Notes: generated by a model from the letters alone, not told the origin. 33,493 nt of DNA from an uncultured Muribaculaceae bacterium (GCA_910586475.1 CAJUHM010000027.1:1-33493), one strand, 5' to 3'. Counted from the stretch's first letter, positions 7,270 through 16,804 are shown. Program-made: numbers and translations.

Positions 7270-9309
7270 TTAATTAACGATAAATGTGAAAATTTTGTCC
7301 GGCGACTGGCCTTTCAGTATGTGTCTGAGGGTGCTGCGTCTCATTGAAGAGGGGATGCAGATCAGCAAAGCGGCCTCTTTGCAGTCAATGGCGTTTTCAA
7401 GCATGAACAGATCCTTCGGCTGTGGAAGCTCGACAATGGTGAAGCGGTTCGTTTCGGCCGATTTGACGATAATGTCGGTCGTTTCCGGCGAAAGAAGCAT
7501 GCTGTTGGTATCGGCCGTTATCTCCGAAACAGGAAGCCCGGCTGATTCAAACGAACTGATCAGCGATGCGACACCAACGTTGGTATTGCAGAAATTGGCC
7601 GTATAGATCACTCGTCTTACGGGATCAGCCATAAGCATTGTTCTCATTCTTGCGGCTTGTTCCGGATCTCCGTTCGTCGTTATGGCTCGTTTATCAATGC
7701 CAAGAAACGCGACATCCATTGGCTGTCTGGTCTTCTGGCTGCGGATCATCAGAATCATGGCAAGCATTGTCGAGCCTACGATCGCTGCAATGAATGCTGC
7801 GATCACCATCACGATCGCTTTTATCGGCAGACCAGGTTTGGTGACGTAGGCCGGCTGGAACACATAGCCCAGATCCGTGTCTGTGTAGAGTTTTAGCACT
7901 GCATTCTCACGCGCCTGAACCAGAAACAGATACAGATTGTTCTGAAACTCCTTGTCGCGGGCCAGAGATGTGTAGCCCAGCTCGATACTCGGATACTGGT
8001 TAAGGCGGTTAGCAGCCATCCCGGTGATGTTGGCCTCGATGCTCAGCTCGTTTCTGGCCTTGTTGATAAACATATCCGCATTGCTGCGTATCAGTCCGGC
8101 GAGTGTGGCGATGTCCTCGTTGAGGTGCATCATCGTCTCGTTGTTTTCAGTTGCCGACCGGCGCAGGTTGCGGCGCTGGAGAATCAGATTGTTGTAGCGC
8201 ACGATCGTCGAGTCGCCCATTGATTCGATGACCGGAACAAGAATGTCCGAATCGAGGCTGTTGTTGATGGATTTAAGGACCGTGTTGTAGTAGTCGAGTG
8301 TGTGCTGTGCGGCAATAAGTTTAGCCTGACCTTCAGCCTTAAGTCCTGAGATCAGCTTGGCTTCGGCTTCGATGGCCGACATCGAATTGTTCAGCTGGAA
8401 ATTTGCGACTTTCTGTTCCGCTGAATCGAGCTGACGCAGGGTCTCGGCGATTCGTTCGTCGTAATACTTGATTGATCCGACTGCCGTTTCATGAATCCTG
8501 TCGAGGCGTTTCGCATTGTATTCCGCCATGACGCCATTGACAATTGCCTTGCCCAGTTCTGCATTTGGGTAGTCGAGATCAATCTCTATGACATCGCTGA
8601 GCTTAGTCATGACATCGATGTCGAGTTTTTCTCCAAGGCTGATCGCTGCCGGATCATTGCCGTAGACCGACACCGAGACATTCTTATATGGAGATGAATC
8701 GAATGTCTCGCCGCGGAGAATCTGCACCGCGCCGTAGGGCGTCTTGAAAAGAGTTGGCAGGGTGACTCCGGAAGCCTCGGCAATCTGTTTCTTGAAAAAA
8801 CCTTTGGTAGCGACAATGTCTGCCTTGCCGCCGGGCAAAAGCTTGATATCGATTCTGAAACTTGTTGAAAGAGTGTCGAAAAATTCGGCCGGAGCCTCGA
8901 CCAGAACCGGACTCTCTCTCCACAGCTGGGCTTTCTTGCCGTTTTCATCCTTTGCAGTGTATAACCTATTGAGATTTAGCGATTTAACAGTGCGCAGTAA
9001 TACGTCGTGGCTGCTCAGGACGAGAACCTCATTGTCAACAGCGGCCCCACCGAATCCTCCGACTGAGAATGTCTTGAGCATCTGGCTCATACCTCCGGCG
9101 CCACTCTTTGCCGACGCAAGAGCCCCGCCGTCCGACATCGATTCCTCGCCGATCAGCATTTCGCCCATAATGGAATGCTTGGGCATGCTTCGGTTGACAA
9201 ACCAGACAGCTGTTGACACAAAAACGATCGCTGACAGCAGGTAGACCCATTTCAGCTGTTTGACGGCACGCCACAAACGGCGTAAATCGATTATATTGTT
9301 TGTTTCCAT
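7270..9309 (-). CDS. Wzz/PCP chain-length regulator with degenerate BY-kinase-like tail
   Basis: A 679-residue polysaccharide co-polymerase of the Wzz type, an inner-membrane protein controlling polymer length and export. It has an N-terminal transmembrane segment (about 18-38), a long periplasmic domain with coiled-coil stretches, a GNVR-like segment (SLARDKEFQNNLYLFLVQARENA) and a second transmembrane segment near 495-520 preceded by a proline-rich KPGLP. The cytosolic tail (565-679) follows the order of a bacterial tyrosine kinase Rossmann domain (RRVIYTANF, then SFESAGLPVSEITAD, then FTIVELPQP). It has CNTNVGVAS where the Walker A should be, no acidic Walker B aspartates and no C-terminal tyrosine cluster, so it is probably not a kinase. 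It is 2 bp downstream of the Wzy-like gene. Confidence 0.9.
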   Translation of the reverse strand: METNNIIDLRRLWRAVKQLKWVYLLSAIVFVSTAVWFVNRSMPKHSIMGEMLIGEESMSDGGALASAKSGAGGMSQMLKTFSVGGFGGAAVDNEVLVLSSHDVLLRTVKSLNLNRLYTAKDENGKKAQLWRESPVLVEAPAEFFDTLSTSFRIDIKLLPGGKADIVATKGFFKKQIAEASGVTLPTLFKTPYGAVQILRGETFDSSPYKNVSVSVYGNDPAAISLGEKLDIDVMTKLSDVIEIDLDYPNAELGKAIVNGVMAEYNAKRLDRIHETAVGSIKYYDERIAETLRQLDSAEQKVANFQLNNSMSAIEAEAKLISGLKAEGQAKLIAAQHTLDYYNTVLKSINNSLDSDILVPVIESMGDSTIVRYNNLILQRRNLRRSATENNETMMHLNEDIATLAGLIRSNADMFINKARNELSIEANITGMAANRLNQYPSIELGYTSLARDKEFQNNLYLFLVQARENAVLKLYTDTDLGYVFQPAYVTKPGLPIKAIVMVIAAFIAAIVGSTMLAMILMIRSQKTRQPMDVAFLGIDKRAITTNGDPEQAARMRTMLMADPVRRVIYTANFCNTNVGVASLISSFESAGLPVSEITADTNSMLLSPETTDIIVKSAETNRFTIVELPQPKDLFMLENAIDCKEAALLICIPSSMRRSTLRHILKGQSPDKIFTFIVN

Positions 9310-9311
9310 TG

Positions 9312-10598
9312 TCAGTTGATTTTTTTTAGTTCGAATGAATGGAGGCTTCTCTCTTGTTCCGCGTCGGAATCCGCCTGGGAATCATGGCGTCTGATCAGTT
9401 TCGACATCCCGCAGATGGTGCCTAAAAGAGACATTGAAAGCATTCCCGGACTTTGTGTGAACGTATTGCCGCCTGTGTTTTCTATCGCAATGAAACAGAT
9501 GATAAGCATTCCGATAATGAAGGGATATCTGAATCTGGACGGATCGAAACGGATTATTTTTTTGAGTAATTGATACGCATAGACCCAGAAACCGATGAAA
9601 AGCATGACGCCGAACACCCCGAACTGAGCCAATGACGGATAGAATGCGTCGCAGATATAAAAACCTGTCTGTGGAGAGAGGCCGAACACGTTGTTGATCC
9701 CGTATTCATAATAGACATTTGAATATCCCACTCCGGATGGATATGACGCGAACGAGGCCAGACCGCTGCCGAATGGGAAATAATCAATGAAAATGAGTCC
9801 GCCTGTCCCGTAAAGCACCGGACGGGCGAATGAAGCGGCAACAGTAGGGTCGAACTTATTTCCCGCACCCGTCAGGAAATAATAGGATATTTTGTCCCAT
9901 GAAACCAGGAGCACCATCGCGAAAACGCCCGCAATCATAAGGACGTGTTTGAAGGTGACCGATTTAAACATGCCCGGTTTGTAGTAGAACAGGAAGAATA
10001 TGCATAATACGTAAAGCCCGTAATACTTCGAACGCGTACACGCCAGACCGTACGTGAGAAAGAAGACCGAAAGCAGGAGATCACGACGGCTCAACTGGCC
10101 CTTGTCGTCCAGAGAGCAATAGATGATGAAGAGCGAAGAGATGAAAAGCGTGCAGCCTCCGTAGGTCACATGAAACAGGATTTTCGTGACAAGCTGATGG
10201 CCTCCCAGAAACAGAAGGCAGCAGAAGGTCGCGTTGGCGATCGAGATCCACTTCAGTATCTTCTTGTCCGCCGGCTCGAGTTTCGGCGCTACAGCGAGAA
10301 GGACGGCGAAAGGGACATAAGGCTTGAGTTCGATGACCCAGTCCATCAGAATATACCTCCAGGTATTGTTGTTCAGGCAAAGTCCGGAATAGAGAGCATA
10401 GAAAGTCATTATTCCCATCAGAAGGAACATAAAACTATATTTCTTCCATTGCCGGTTGACAAAACAGTCCAGCAACGCCACGCTCCCGAGAAGCAGCACA
10501 CACAGTTCGTCAATGAATTTGATATACTGGTAGCTGAGAGTTAGCACAGCCGCCCCCAGAATGATTACCCATATACAGATCCTATCGACGCGTAGCAT
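9312..10598 (-). CDS. O-antigen polymerase/ligase-like membrane protein (Wzy-like)
   Basis: A 428-residue polytopic membrane protein with about ten hydrophobic segments and a large loop in the second half (around SYPSGVGYSNVYYEYG), the layout of Wzy polymerases and O-antigen ligases. These families share little sequence identity, so the call rests on topology, on the conserved-type RPVLYGTGG and FPFGSGLASF loop region, and on its position between the export lipoprotein and the Wzz-type protein. It would polymerise lipid-linked repeat units in the periplasm. Ligase function cannot be excluded. The start is an ATG at 10598, 15 bp downstream of the export lipoprotein gene. Confidence 0.85.
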   Translation of the reverse strand: MLRVDRICIWVIILGAAVLTLSYQYIKFIDELCVLLLGSVALLDCFVNRQWKKYSFMFLLMGIMTFYALYSGLCLNNNTWRYILMDWVIELKPYVPFAVLLAVAPKLEPADKKILKWISIANATFCCLLFLGGHQLVTKILFHVTYGGCTLFISSLFIIYCSLDDKGQLSRRDLLLSVFFLTYGLACTRSKYYGLYVLCIFFLFYYKPGMFKSVTFKHVLMIAGVFAMVLLVSWDKISYYFLTGAGNKFDPTVAASFARPVLYGTGGLIFIDYFPFGSGLASFASYPSGVGYSNVYYEYGINNVFGLSPQTGFYICDAFYPSLAQFGVFGVMLFIGFWVYAYQLLKKIIRFDPSRFRYPFIIGMLIICFIAIENTGGNTFTQSPGMLSMSLLGTICGMSKLIRRHDSQADSDAEQERSLHSFELKKIN

Positions 10599-10613
10599 TC
10601 CGCTGATGAATGG

Positions 10614-11426
10614 TTATTTAACTCCGAATGCTATGATAAGCGAGATGACCGCCGAACTCATTCCGACAATCGTACTGATGACCGACAGTTTGTAGGCATT
10701 GTTCTGGTTGTACTTTGAGTTGTCTTCCTTTACTCTGTTGGGCGAAACGAGTATGATGTCATTGTTCTGAAGCCAGAAACAGGGTTCCTGCGTGATTTTC
10801 GAATCGTGGAGATTGACCCGGTGATATTCGATCTGGTCGTCAGCTGTTCTGCGCAGTATCAGAATATTGTCCCGGAGCGCATAATCCGTAAGATCGCCTG
10901 CTTCGGCAAGCGCATCAAGGACGCTGAAACGGTCGGCCGAGGTCGTGATGGTCTGCGGAGCTCTGACCTCTCCCATGACAACAATCCTGTAGCCCGAAAG
11001 CGACACACTGACAATCGGATCCTTGACATATTTCGAAATCTCTTTTTCGAGATAATCCTTCAGCTCATAAGTCGTCATTCCCGCAACATGGATTGTGCCC
11101 AGCTTAGGGAAATCGATATTGCCTTTATTGTCGACGCTATAGGGCTTGAGCTGCGGTTGTCTCGTCACCTCCGTGCTTCCCGGTGTCGCCGGGTTTATAT
11201 AAGGGAGATTGAAATCCGCCGTAGCCTCTGGCACATTCGAGCTTACGGTGATAATAAGATCTGTCTCCGGACAGATCATGTTCGTGTGGGCCAAAGTCGG
11301 AAGTGTCCCGTTTGGCGAGTCTGCCAGATCCTGGAAAAAGCTCAGGTCGCGTTTCGTCGAGCACGACGCGAATAAAACCGTAATGAGTATGATTGCAAGA
11401 TGGATTCGCAGATTGATCGTTTTCAT
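10614..11426 (-). CDS. Wza-type polysaccharide export lipoprotein
   Basis: A 270-residue outer-membrane polysaccharide export (OPX) protein. The N-terminus is a lipoprotein signal ending in LFASC, with C22 as the predicted lipidated residue. It is followed by a Poly_export domain (about 50-150, with the beta-rich DNKGNIDFPKLGTIHVAG) and one SLBB domain (from about 150, GEVRAPQTITTSADRFSVLDALAEAG). The extreme C-terminus is hydrophobic (VISTIVGMSSAVISLIIAFGV), a membrane segment as found in Bacteroidota OPX proteins. It would form the periplasm-spanning export channel with the Wzz-type protein. A 143-bp gap separates it from the upstream transferase. Confidence 0.92.
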   Translation of the reverse strand: MKTINLRIHLAIILITVLFASCSTKRDLSFFQDLADSPNGTLPTLAHTNMICPETDLIITVSSNVPEATADFNLPYINPATPGSTEVTRQPQLKPYSVDNKGNIDFPKLGTIHVAGMTTYELKDYLEKEISKYVKDPIVSVSLSGYRIVVMGEVRAPQTITTSADRFSVLDALAEAGDLTDYALRDNILILRRTADDQIEYHRVNLHDSKITQEPCFWLQNNDIILVSPNRVKEDNSKYNQNNAYKLSVISTIVGMSSAVISLIIAFGVK

Positions 11427-11569
11427 ATAGTGGGATAAATATATTAACTATAACGTTGCGGCGCGGCCTTTATTGTGATAAGGCTTTTTACCGGATTCCG
11501 ACCGTGCGCAATCCGGCATCTGCAGATCGTCCGGACTCTGAGTACTGTCCGCATTCTCTTTGCAGCTGG

Positions 11570-12643
11570 TCACTTCTTGATATACTCGCGGTTGCCGCGG
11601 ATGACATTGATGATCGTGTGTCCGATCATACGCTGGTGCGCCTTCGGGACCCGGATCATTCCAAGCAGGCGGTCGACGAGCCGGTAGATCTTTTCGTGCT
11701 GTGAGACCGGACGGAGCACAGCCTTCCGGTAGTTTCGCGGCAGCGGACCGGCAGAGATCGACTCTTTGTTCTGTTCGACTTCCTTGAGAATCCGGTCGGT
11801 CGTTTCGAGGATCTCTTTCAGTTCGGCCGATGATTGCTGATGCAAGACCGCCTCATACTTCGACAGAATATCCGTCTGGTCAAGATAGGCGCGTTGCGCT
11901 GAGAAGGAAAAGTGTGACACGACCGTTTTGCAGTCAAACGAGTTTGTCAGGTTGTTGCGAACCGGATAGATGACCGTCAGGAACTCCTCGTCGTCGCCCG
12001 AAAGCACCCCTCCGAATTTCTTGAACTCTCTGCCGAACCATGCGACAGCATTGATCGCAAAGCGTTGCATCGCTATCTCCTGAGGCTGGTCGCTGAGAAT
12101 CCGGTGGAAATCTCCGTTGTTGAGTTGAGTGTCAATGAACCAGTTGTGGAGCTGTTCGGCCAGATAGCCGTTGTAGAACGCCGGATCATAGCCCTGGCAC
12201 GACAGATACTGGTTGAACTCCACGATTCCGCGGCTCTGCAGGATATAGTTGCAGATACCGTTGTTTATGACAAGTGGCGAAACCAGAAAATACTCCGGGT
12301 GTTCAATGCGGTAGCGGCATATTTCGCTGAAAAAGTCCGGATCAAACCAGACGACGTCATCGTCAAGCTTGATATAGATCGTGTCCTCGTCCTGACACAT
12401 CGGATAGAAATCGGCCATCGAATAGATGCCGTCGATTTCCCCTTTGGGTTGCCAGATCAGATTAAGTTTCGGAAACTCCCTGGCCATCGCCTCGAAAAAT
12501 GCGATGTCGGTCTTGTCAAGCGTGTTGACCCACAGGTCATAACGGTCCACAACGTCGCTGACCAGAACCTGTGGCAGAAGATATTTGAGATAGCGTCTTC
12601 TTCCGACGGCAGTGTTTGCGACGACTTTATATCCTTCGAACAT
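11570..12643 (-). CDS. GT-A-like glycosyltransferase with DDD motif
   Basis: A 357-residue protein with a nucleotide-diphospho-sugar transferase appearance. The stretch DTIYIKLDDDVVWFDPDFF (D94-D96) matches the metal-binding acidic motif of GT-A enzymes, and SGDDEEF further on resembles the acidic catalytic-base region. No signal peptide or membrane segment is seen, so it is cytosolic. I could not assign a CAZy family with confidence. It lies 30 bp downstream of glf, which suggests it may transfer galactofuranose, but that is only an inference from position. Confidence 0.75.
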   Translation of the reverse strand: MFEGYKVVANTAVGRRRYLKYLLPQVLVSDVVDRYDLWVNTLDKTDIAFFEAMAREFPKLNLIWQPKGEIDGIYSMADFYPMCQDEDTIYIKLDDDVVWFDPDFFSEICRYRIEHPEYFLVSPLVINNGICNYILQSRGIVEFNQYLSCQGYDPAFYNGYLAEQLHNWFIDTQLNNGDFHRILSDQPQEIAMQRFAINAVAWFGREFKKFGGVLSGDDEEFLTVIYPVRNNLTNSFDCKTVVSHFSFSAQRAYLDQTDILSKYEAVLHQQSSAELKEILETTDRILKEVEQNKESISAGPLPRNYRKAVLRPVSQHEKIYRLVDRLLGMIRVPKAHQRMIGHTIINVIRGNREYIKK

Positions 12644-12673
12644 ATTTTTTGATTTTCACAGTTTGCTACTCCG

Positions 12674-13819
12674 TTAAAGACTCTCCTGAAGATCAATCAT
12701 ATTACGCATCAGCGGCGCCATGTCGTAATATCTGTATTCGGCAAGTCTGCCCGCAAAGATAACTCTTTTCTCCTGTCGGGCCAAAGCCTTGTATTTCTCG
12801 ACGATCGCTTCGTTGCGCGCATCGTTGACCGGATAATACGGGTCCGCTCCGGATCTCCATTCCGAGGGATACTCGTGGGAGATGACTGTGAGCGGATTCC
12901 TGTACACTTCCGCTCCGAACATCTCGAAATGCTTGTGTTCGATGATTCTTGTGAAAGGAACATCCCGCCCGGTGTAGTTGACAACGGCGTTGCCCTGGAA
13001 ATTCGGCTGTTCAAGTGTCTGGGTCTCAAACGAGACAGTGCGGTATTCGAGCTTGCCGAACCGGTAGTCGTAAAACTGGTCGAGCGGACCGGTGAAAATG
13101 ATCTTTTCGCTGATCGTTTCGAACAGTTCGCGGTTTTCGAAGAAATCCGTGGAGGTGCGCCGCTCGATCCCTTGGGTAAGGCTGTCGATAAGGACGTTGT
13201 AGCCTCCGGCCGGAATCCCCTGGAATTTATCCGTGAAATAATTGTTGTCAAATGTAAACCGGACAGGAAGACGCTTGATGATGAATGCGGGCAGATCGAC
13301 ACACTTGCGCCCCCACTGCTTTTCGGTGTACCCCTTGATCAGTAGCTCATAGATGTCGCGTCCGACGAGGCTGAGTGCTTGTTCTTCGAGATTCGACGGG
13401 GTTGAATGCCCCTTTGCTCTGAGACGTTCGGCGACCTCGGCTTTCTGGGCCTCGATGATTCTGATCGCCTCCTCAGGAGTCTTTATTCCCCAGAGCCGGC
13501 TGAATGTGTTCATGTTGAACGGAAGATTATAGAGATTTCCGTCAGGAGCGCAGGCGATAGGGCTGTTGATGAAGTTGTTGAACGGTGTCCGCGAATTGAC
13601 CAGTGACCACACCTCCTCATCCGACGTGTGGAAGATGTGTGCGCCATACTTGTGGACATTGATCCCTTCGGTATTTTCGCAGAAAAGATTGCCGCCGATA
13701 TTAGGGCGTTTGTCGATAATCAGGCATCTGAGCCCTTTTTGTCTGGCGAAATAAGCCAGTGTCGCACCTGCAAGGCCGGCACCGACAATAAGGTAATCAT
13801 AGGGTCTGGTTTCTGTCAT
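12674..13819 (-). CDS. glf: UDP-galactopyranose mutase
   Basis: A 381-residue flavoenzyme that interconverts UDP-galactopyranose and UDP-galactofuranose in the cytosol, supplying the furanose donor. It has the FAD-binding GAGLAGATLA near the N-terminus, the HKYGAHIFHT segment, YTEKQWGR, and the substrate-binding arginine region RLPVRFTFDNNYF. The C-terminal YRYYDM is also typical. Full length. Its start overlaps the flippase stop by 4 bp (ATGA), so the two are translationally coupled. It predicts that the polymer made here contains galactofuranose. Confidence 0.95.
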   Translation of the reverse strand: MTETRPYDYLIVGAGLAGATLAYFARQKGLRCLIIDKRPNIGGNLFCENTEGINVHKYGAHIFHTSDEEVWSLVNSRTPFNNFINSPIACAPDGNLYNLPFNMNTFSRLWGIKTPEEAIRIIEAQKAEVAERLRAKGHSTPSNLEEQALSLVGRDIYELLIKGYTEKQWGRKCVDLPAFIIKRLPVRFTFDNNYFTDKFQGIPAGGYNVLIDSLTQGIERRTSTDFFENRELFETISEKIIFTGPLDQFYDYRFGKLEYRTVSFETQTLEQPNFQGNAVVNYTGRDVPFTRIIEHKHFEMFGAEVYRNPLTVISHEYPSEWRSGADPYYPVNDARNEAIVEKYKALARQEKRVIFAGRLAEYRYYDMAPLMRNMIDLQESL

Positions 13820-15288
13820 TTTCGATGGATAAGAGATTTAAGTTCGTCAATCATTGGATCGCGGAAGATGGCCAAATATGTAGCAAAGATAAGAATTCCC
13901 GACAACACGCAAACAATAATATTGAGATAAATATTGTCGATTATTATCGAAAGCGGATAGATGGCTGCTGACATCAGGAGAGTGCCCGTTATGTAGCGGG
14001 GCTGGAACAGGTAGCCCGGGCTGAACGGATAGAACTTTTTGCCAAGGAAAACCTGGATGACAAACACTGACCCCTCGGCGCATAGTGTCGCGATGGCGGC
14101 TCCGGTGGCTCCGTAAGAGGGGATGAGAAGAAGGTTCAGGACAATGTTGATCAGAGCGCCCCCCGTAACGCTTTTGATGACTATGCTGACTTTGTCCATC
14201 GGATAAAGGATCTGCAGCCCCATAAGGTTTGTCAGACTGATAAAGAAAATAATCGGAAGTGTCCAGAGCATGACCTGTTCCGACGATTCGAATGCATCTC
14301 CGCAGAAGGCCAGAATGACTGGACGCACAAGGATGGCCAGTCCGGCCATGATTGGCAGGGAAAGGCAGATGAGCATACGGACGGATTTGTCTATCAGCTC
14401 TTTGAACTCCTCCATGCGGTTTTCGTGAATCAGATTCGAGCATCGCGGGAGCAGAACGGCTCCCAGCGATCCGATGATCGACAGGGCGACAAACGTGATT
14501 TTTGTGCCTGCCGTGAAAAAACCGACTTCCTCGTCGCCGGACAGAAAGCCGAGCATGACCGAATTAAGATGGATGTAAAGGCTGATGATCAGGTTAAGGA
14601 CGAAAACCTTGAGTGATGGATTCAGATGCCGGAGGATTCCGGAGAATGTGATCCGGATATTCCGTGGTTCGATATGCTTTCTCAGATGTGCGAAATTGAT
14701 CAGATTGTTACCGACGGTGCTCCCGACTGTGATAAGTCCGTATGCGATGAGATCCCCGGCATCTCTGACAAAAATAAACAGCGCGCACGCCGAGACGACT
14801 CTGACTATGATCCCGCGGATGGTTATGAACTTGAAATCCTCTATCCCCTGATAGAACCAGCTGACGCCGACTGTCGTGAAGATTATCGTAAGGCTGAGTA
14901 CATAAAACAGCTTTGCTTCATGATGGATACGCGGAACGTATTCGGCAAGTGCCCACACCACGATATAGCCGATAAGGCAGAGCACCGTGCTCAGGATGAG
15001 GATTTCGACTGTCGTCGTGTCTCTCTTTTGTCTGTCGTTCTGGTGGCGTGCGACTTCCTTGATCGCATACATCGGAATCCCTATGCTGGTCAGAAGGACG
15101 ATATAGTTGATGATCGACATCTGGAAATTGACGATGCCGATACCCTCCGGCAGAAGGATTCGCGCAGCGTAGGGAAACGTTATCAGTGGAAACAGAATGC
15201 CTGTGACCGTATTGATTCCGTTGAGTAATATGTTCGTTTTGACTGAAGCCACGTTGGTGTTGGATTGACCGGTGAGCCCTGACGGCAT
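13816..15288 (-). CDS. Wzx-type lipid-linked oligosaccharide flippase
   Basis: A polytopic MOP-superfamily flippase with about 12-14 transmembrane segments that moves undecaprenyl-linked repeat units across the inner membrane. Family features are the N-terminal NILLNGINTVTGILFPLITFPYAARIL and the internal YQGIEDFKFITIRGIIVR. The ATG at 15288 gives 490 residues and begins MPSGLTG. A TTG at 15333 would give 505 residues (SVNNNTS added), but the extra residues are not part of the fold, so I prefer the ATG. It follows the first GT4 gene and overlaps glf by 4 bp. Confidence 0.92.
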   Translation of the reverse strand: MPSGLTGQSNTNVASVKTNILLNGINTVTGILFPLITFPYAARILLPEGIGIVNFQMSIINYIVLLTSIGIPMYAIKEVARHQNDRQKRDTTTVEILILSTVLCLIGYIVVWALAEYVPRIHHEAKLFYVLSLTIIFTTVGVSWFYQGIEDFKFITIRGIIVRVVSACALFIFVRDAGDLIAYGLITVGSTVGNNLINFAHLRKHIEPRNIRITFSGILRHLNPSLKVFVLNLIISLYIHLNSVMLGFLSGDEEVGFFTAGTKITFVALSIIGSLGAVLLPRCSNLIHENRMEEFKELIDKSVRMLICLSLPIMAGLAILVRPVILAFCGDAFESSEQVMLWTLPIIFFISLTNLMGLQILYPMDKVSIVIKSVTGGALINIVLNLLLIPSYGATGAAIATLCAEGSVFVIQVFLGKKFYPFSPGYLFQPRYITGTLLMSAAIYPLSIIIDNIYLNIIVCVLSGILIFATYLAIFRDPMIDELKSLIHRK

Positions 15289-15380
15289 GAAAAGGCTGGA
15301 TTCGACAGGAGAGGTGTTATTATTAACGGACAATAACTGTTGATTATTGCGCGCTTGCCGGTCCGTAGCTGTCTTTGATC

Positions 15381-16445
15381 CTATCGCTGGCGGCTGATGA
15401 CAAGCTTCTCATAAAGCTCGACATATCTCGAGGCCGTGTTGCGCACGTTGTAGAGTGTGTTGACTCGCTCATATGCACGCGCAAGAAAACTGCTGTCAGG
15501 ATAGCTGTCCATGATCTCCTCAATCCGGCGTGCGCAGTCTGTCGGATCTTCGCCGTGGAATAGATAGCCGTATTTACCGTGGCCGACAACTTCCACCGGG
15601 GCGTTGTTGTCGGAAACAAGCACCGGAACGCCAGCTGCCATAGCCTCTGCGACTGTCAGGCCGAATCCCTCAAGGCGCGACGGCTGGACGAAAAGATCGT
15701 AGTCCGCGATATGGGACAGCACATACGACTGAGGCATATTCCCCATCAGTTCGACACGCTCTCCAAGTCCGAGTTCGGCAATGAGCGACTCCAGAAATAC
15801 GCGTGAATTCCCCTCTCCGATAAGCGTCAGCCTGACATTACGTCCGCGCCCGACGAGTGCGGCAACCGCTCGAATCAGTATATCCTGTCCTTTTTCCGGA
15901 TGAAACAGACGCCCGACCTCGACAATACTGAACGGTTCCGACGGCTTTCTGTCCGACAGGCGGCGTTTCAGCTGTTCGGGATAGATTCCGTTATAGACAG
16001 TCGTGGCCTCTAATCCGAGCTTAGAGGCGATATCCTCGCGCACCATATCCGAAATGGCAAACACCGGCCCCGAACGGTCGAGCCGCTTGACGACCTCCGG
16101 ACGATACATCTCGTGGAGCGTGACACACATCCGTCGCTTAAGCCCACGATAGAAAAGATAACGCGACAGACTTGAATAATGCAGGTGGACGACGTCAGGA
16201 GCAAGCGACCTGAGTAGACGGTTCATCCTAATGATGTAGACCGGATTGTAAGAGCCGCACGGTCGCCCCAGCAGATGAAGGCTGACCCCCTCGCCGATCC
16301 GGCCGGCAAGTGACTCCTCGACGATGTCATTGAGGACGACCAGATGGACCTGATGCCCGGAGGTAGCCTGTTCCCGGCTGATATTGACGAGCATGGTCTC
16401 TATGCCTCCCATGCCGAGTCCGTATGTCACATGCGCTATCTTCAT
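15381..16445 (-). CDS. GT4-family glycosyltransferase (first gene of the polysaccharide operon)
   Basis: A 354-residue GT-B glycosyltransferase. The N-terminus MKIAHVTYGLGMGGIETML is characteristic. The donor domain has VGRLFHPEKGQD and the E-x7-E motif in LEGFGLTVAEAM. It ends in TAG, which matters because the same codon interrupts the sialidase at 29913. It is the first gene of the minus-strand exopolysaccharide operon and is preceded by a leader of about 320 nt. Sugar specificity is not readable. Confidence 0.92.
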   Translation of the reverse strand: MKIAHVTYGLGMGGIETMLVNISREQATSGHQVHLVVLNDIVEESLAGRIGEGVSLHLLGRPCGSYNPVYIIRMNRLLRSLAPDVVHLHYSSLSRYLFYRGLKRRMCVTLHEMYRPEVVKRLDRSGPVFAISDMVREDIASKLGLEATTVYNGIYPEQLKRRLSDRKPSEPFSIVEVGRLFHPEKGQDILIRAVAALVGRGRNVRLTLIGEGNSRVFLESLIAELGLGERVELMGNMPQSYVLSHIADYDLFVQPSRLEGFGLTVAEAMAAGVPVLVSDNNAPVEVVGHGKYGYLFHGEDPTDCARRIEEIMDSYPDSSFLARAYERVNTLYNVRNTASRYVELYEKLVISRQR

Positions 16446-16772
16446 TGCTTATTGATGAGGTTGTTTAGATTTGGTGGCGGATGAATTGAGATGATTTGAT
16501 GAGGTGTTTTCGCGAGTTGACGCAGTGGCATAGCGGGCTGTGCGACCGATCGGACCCGGTGAAAACAACCATAAAAGATCTCAATCGGCCACAAGAGCTA
16601 TTCCAGGCTGTCTTCGGGCTGTTTCAAGGGAGCGACGCGGGCATCGTGACCGCGAAACGTGACGAAAACAGACCCGGGAATGGCGGAAAGATCTCGAAAT
16701 AATCCACATACAATGGATGATTTTAATATTATTTCAATAAGTCGGATGACTTCAGTTTCTAATAAAATCACA

Positions 16773-16804
16773 CAAAGATAATTATTTTGGTCCGTTTACA
16801 CAAA
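16773..16804 (-). promoter_or_regulatory. Promoter of the exopolysaccharide operon
   Basis: On the minus strand TTTG (complement of 16801-16804) is followed after 20 nt by TATCTTTG (complement of 16773-16780), a perfect match to the Bacteroidota -33/-7 pair. The predicted start near 16766 leaves a leader of about 320 nt before the first glycosyltransferase. Confidence 0.7.

Noticed and set aside
11466..11489. Small hairpin GCCTT/AAGGC followed by five T on the plus strand
   Set aside because: It would terminate plus-strand transcription, but no plus-strand gene is present there; the 7-bp repeat at 11491-11516 also lacks a T-tract.
16496..16702. 68-codon plus-strand frame in the divergent control region
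   Set aside because: No promoter, no recognisable motifs, and it lies over the leader of the minus-strand operon.
16578..16709. 43-codon minus-strand leader frame beginning MWIISRSF
   Set aside because: Arg/Ser-rich composition with no conserved pattern; no sign that it is a leader peptide.
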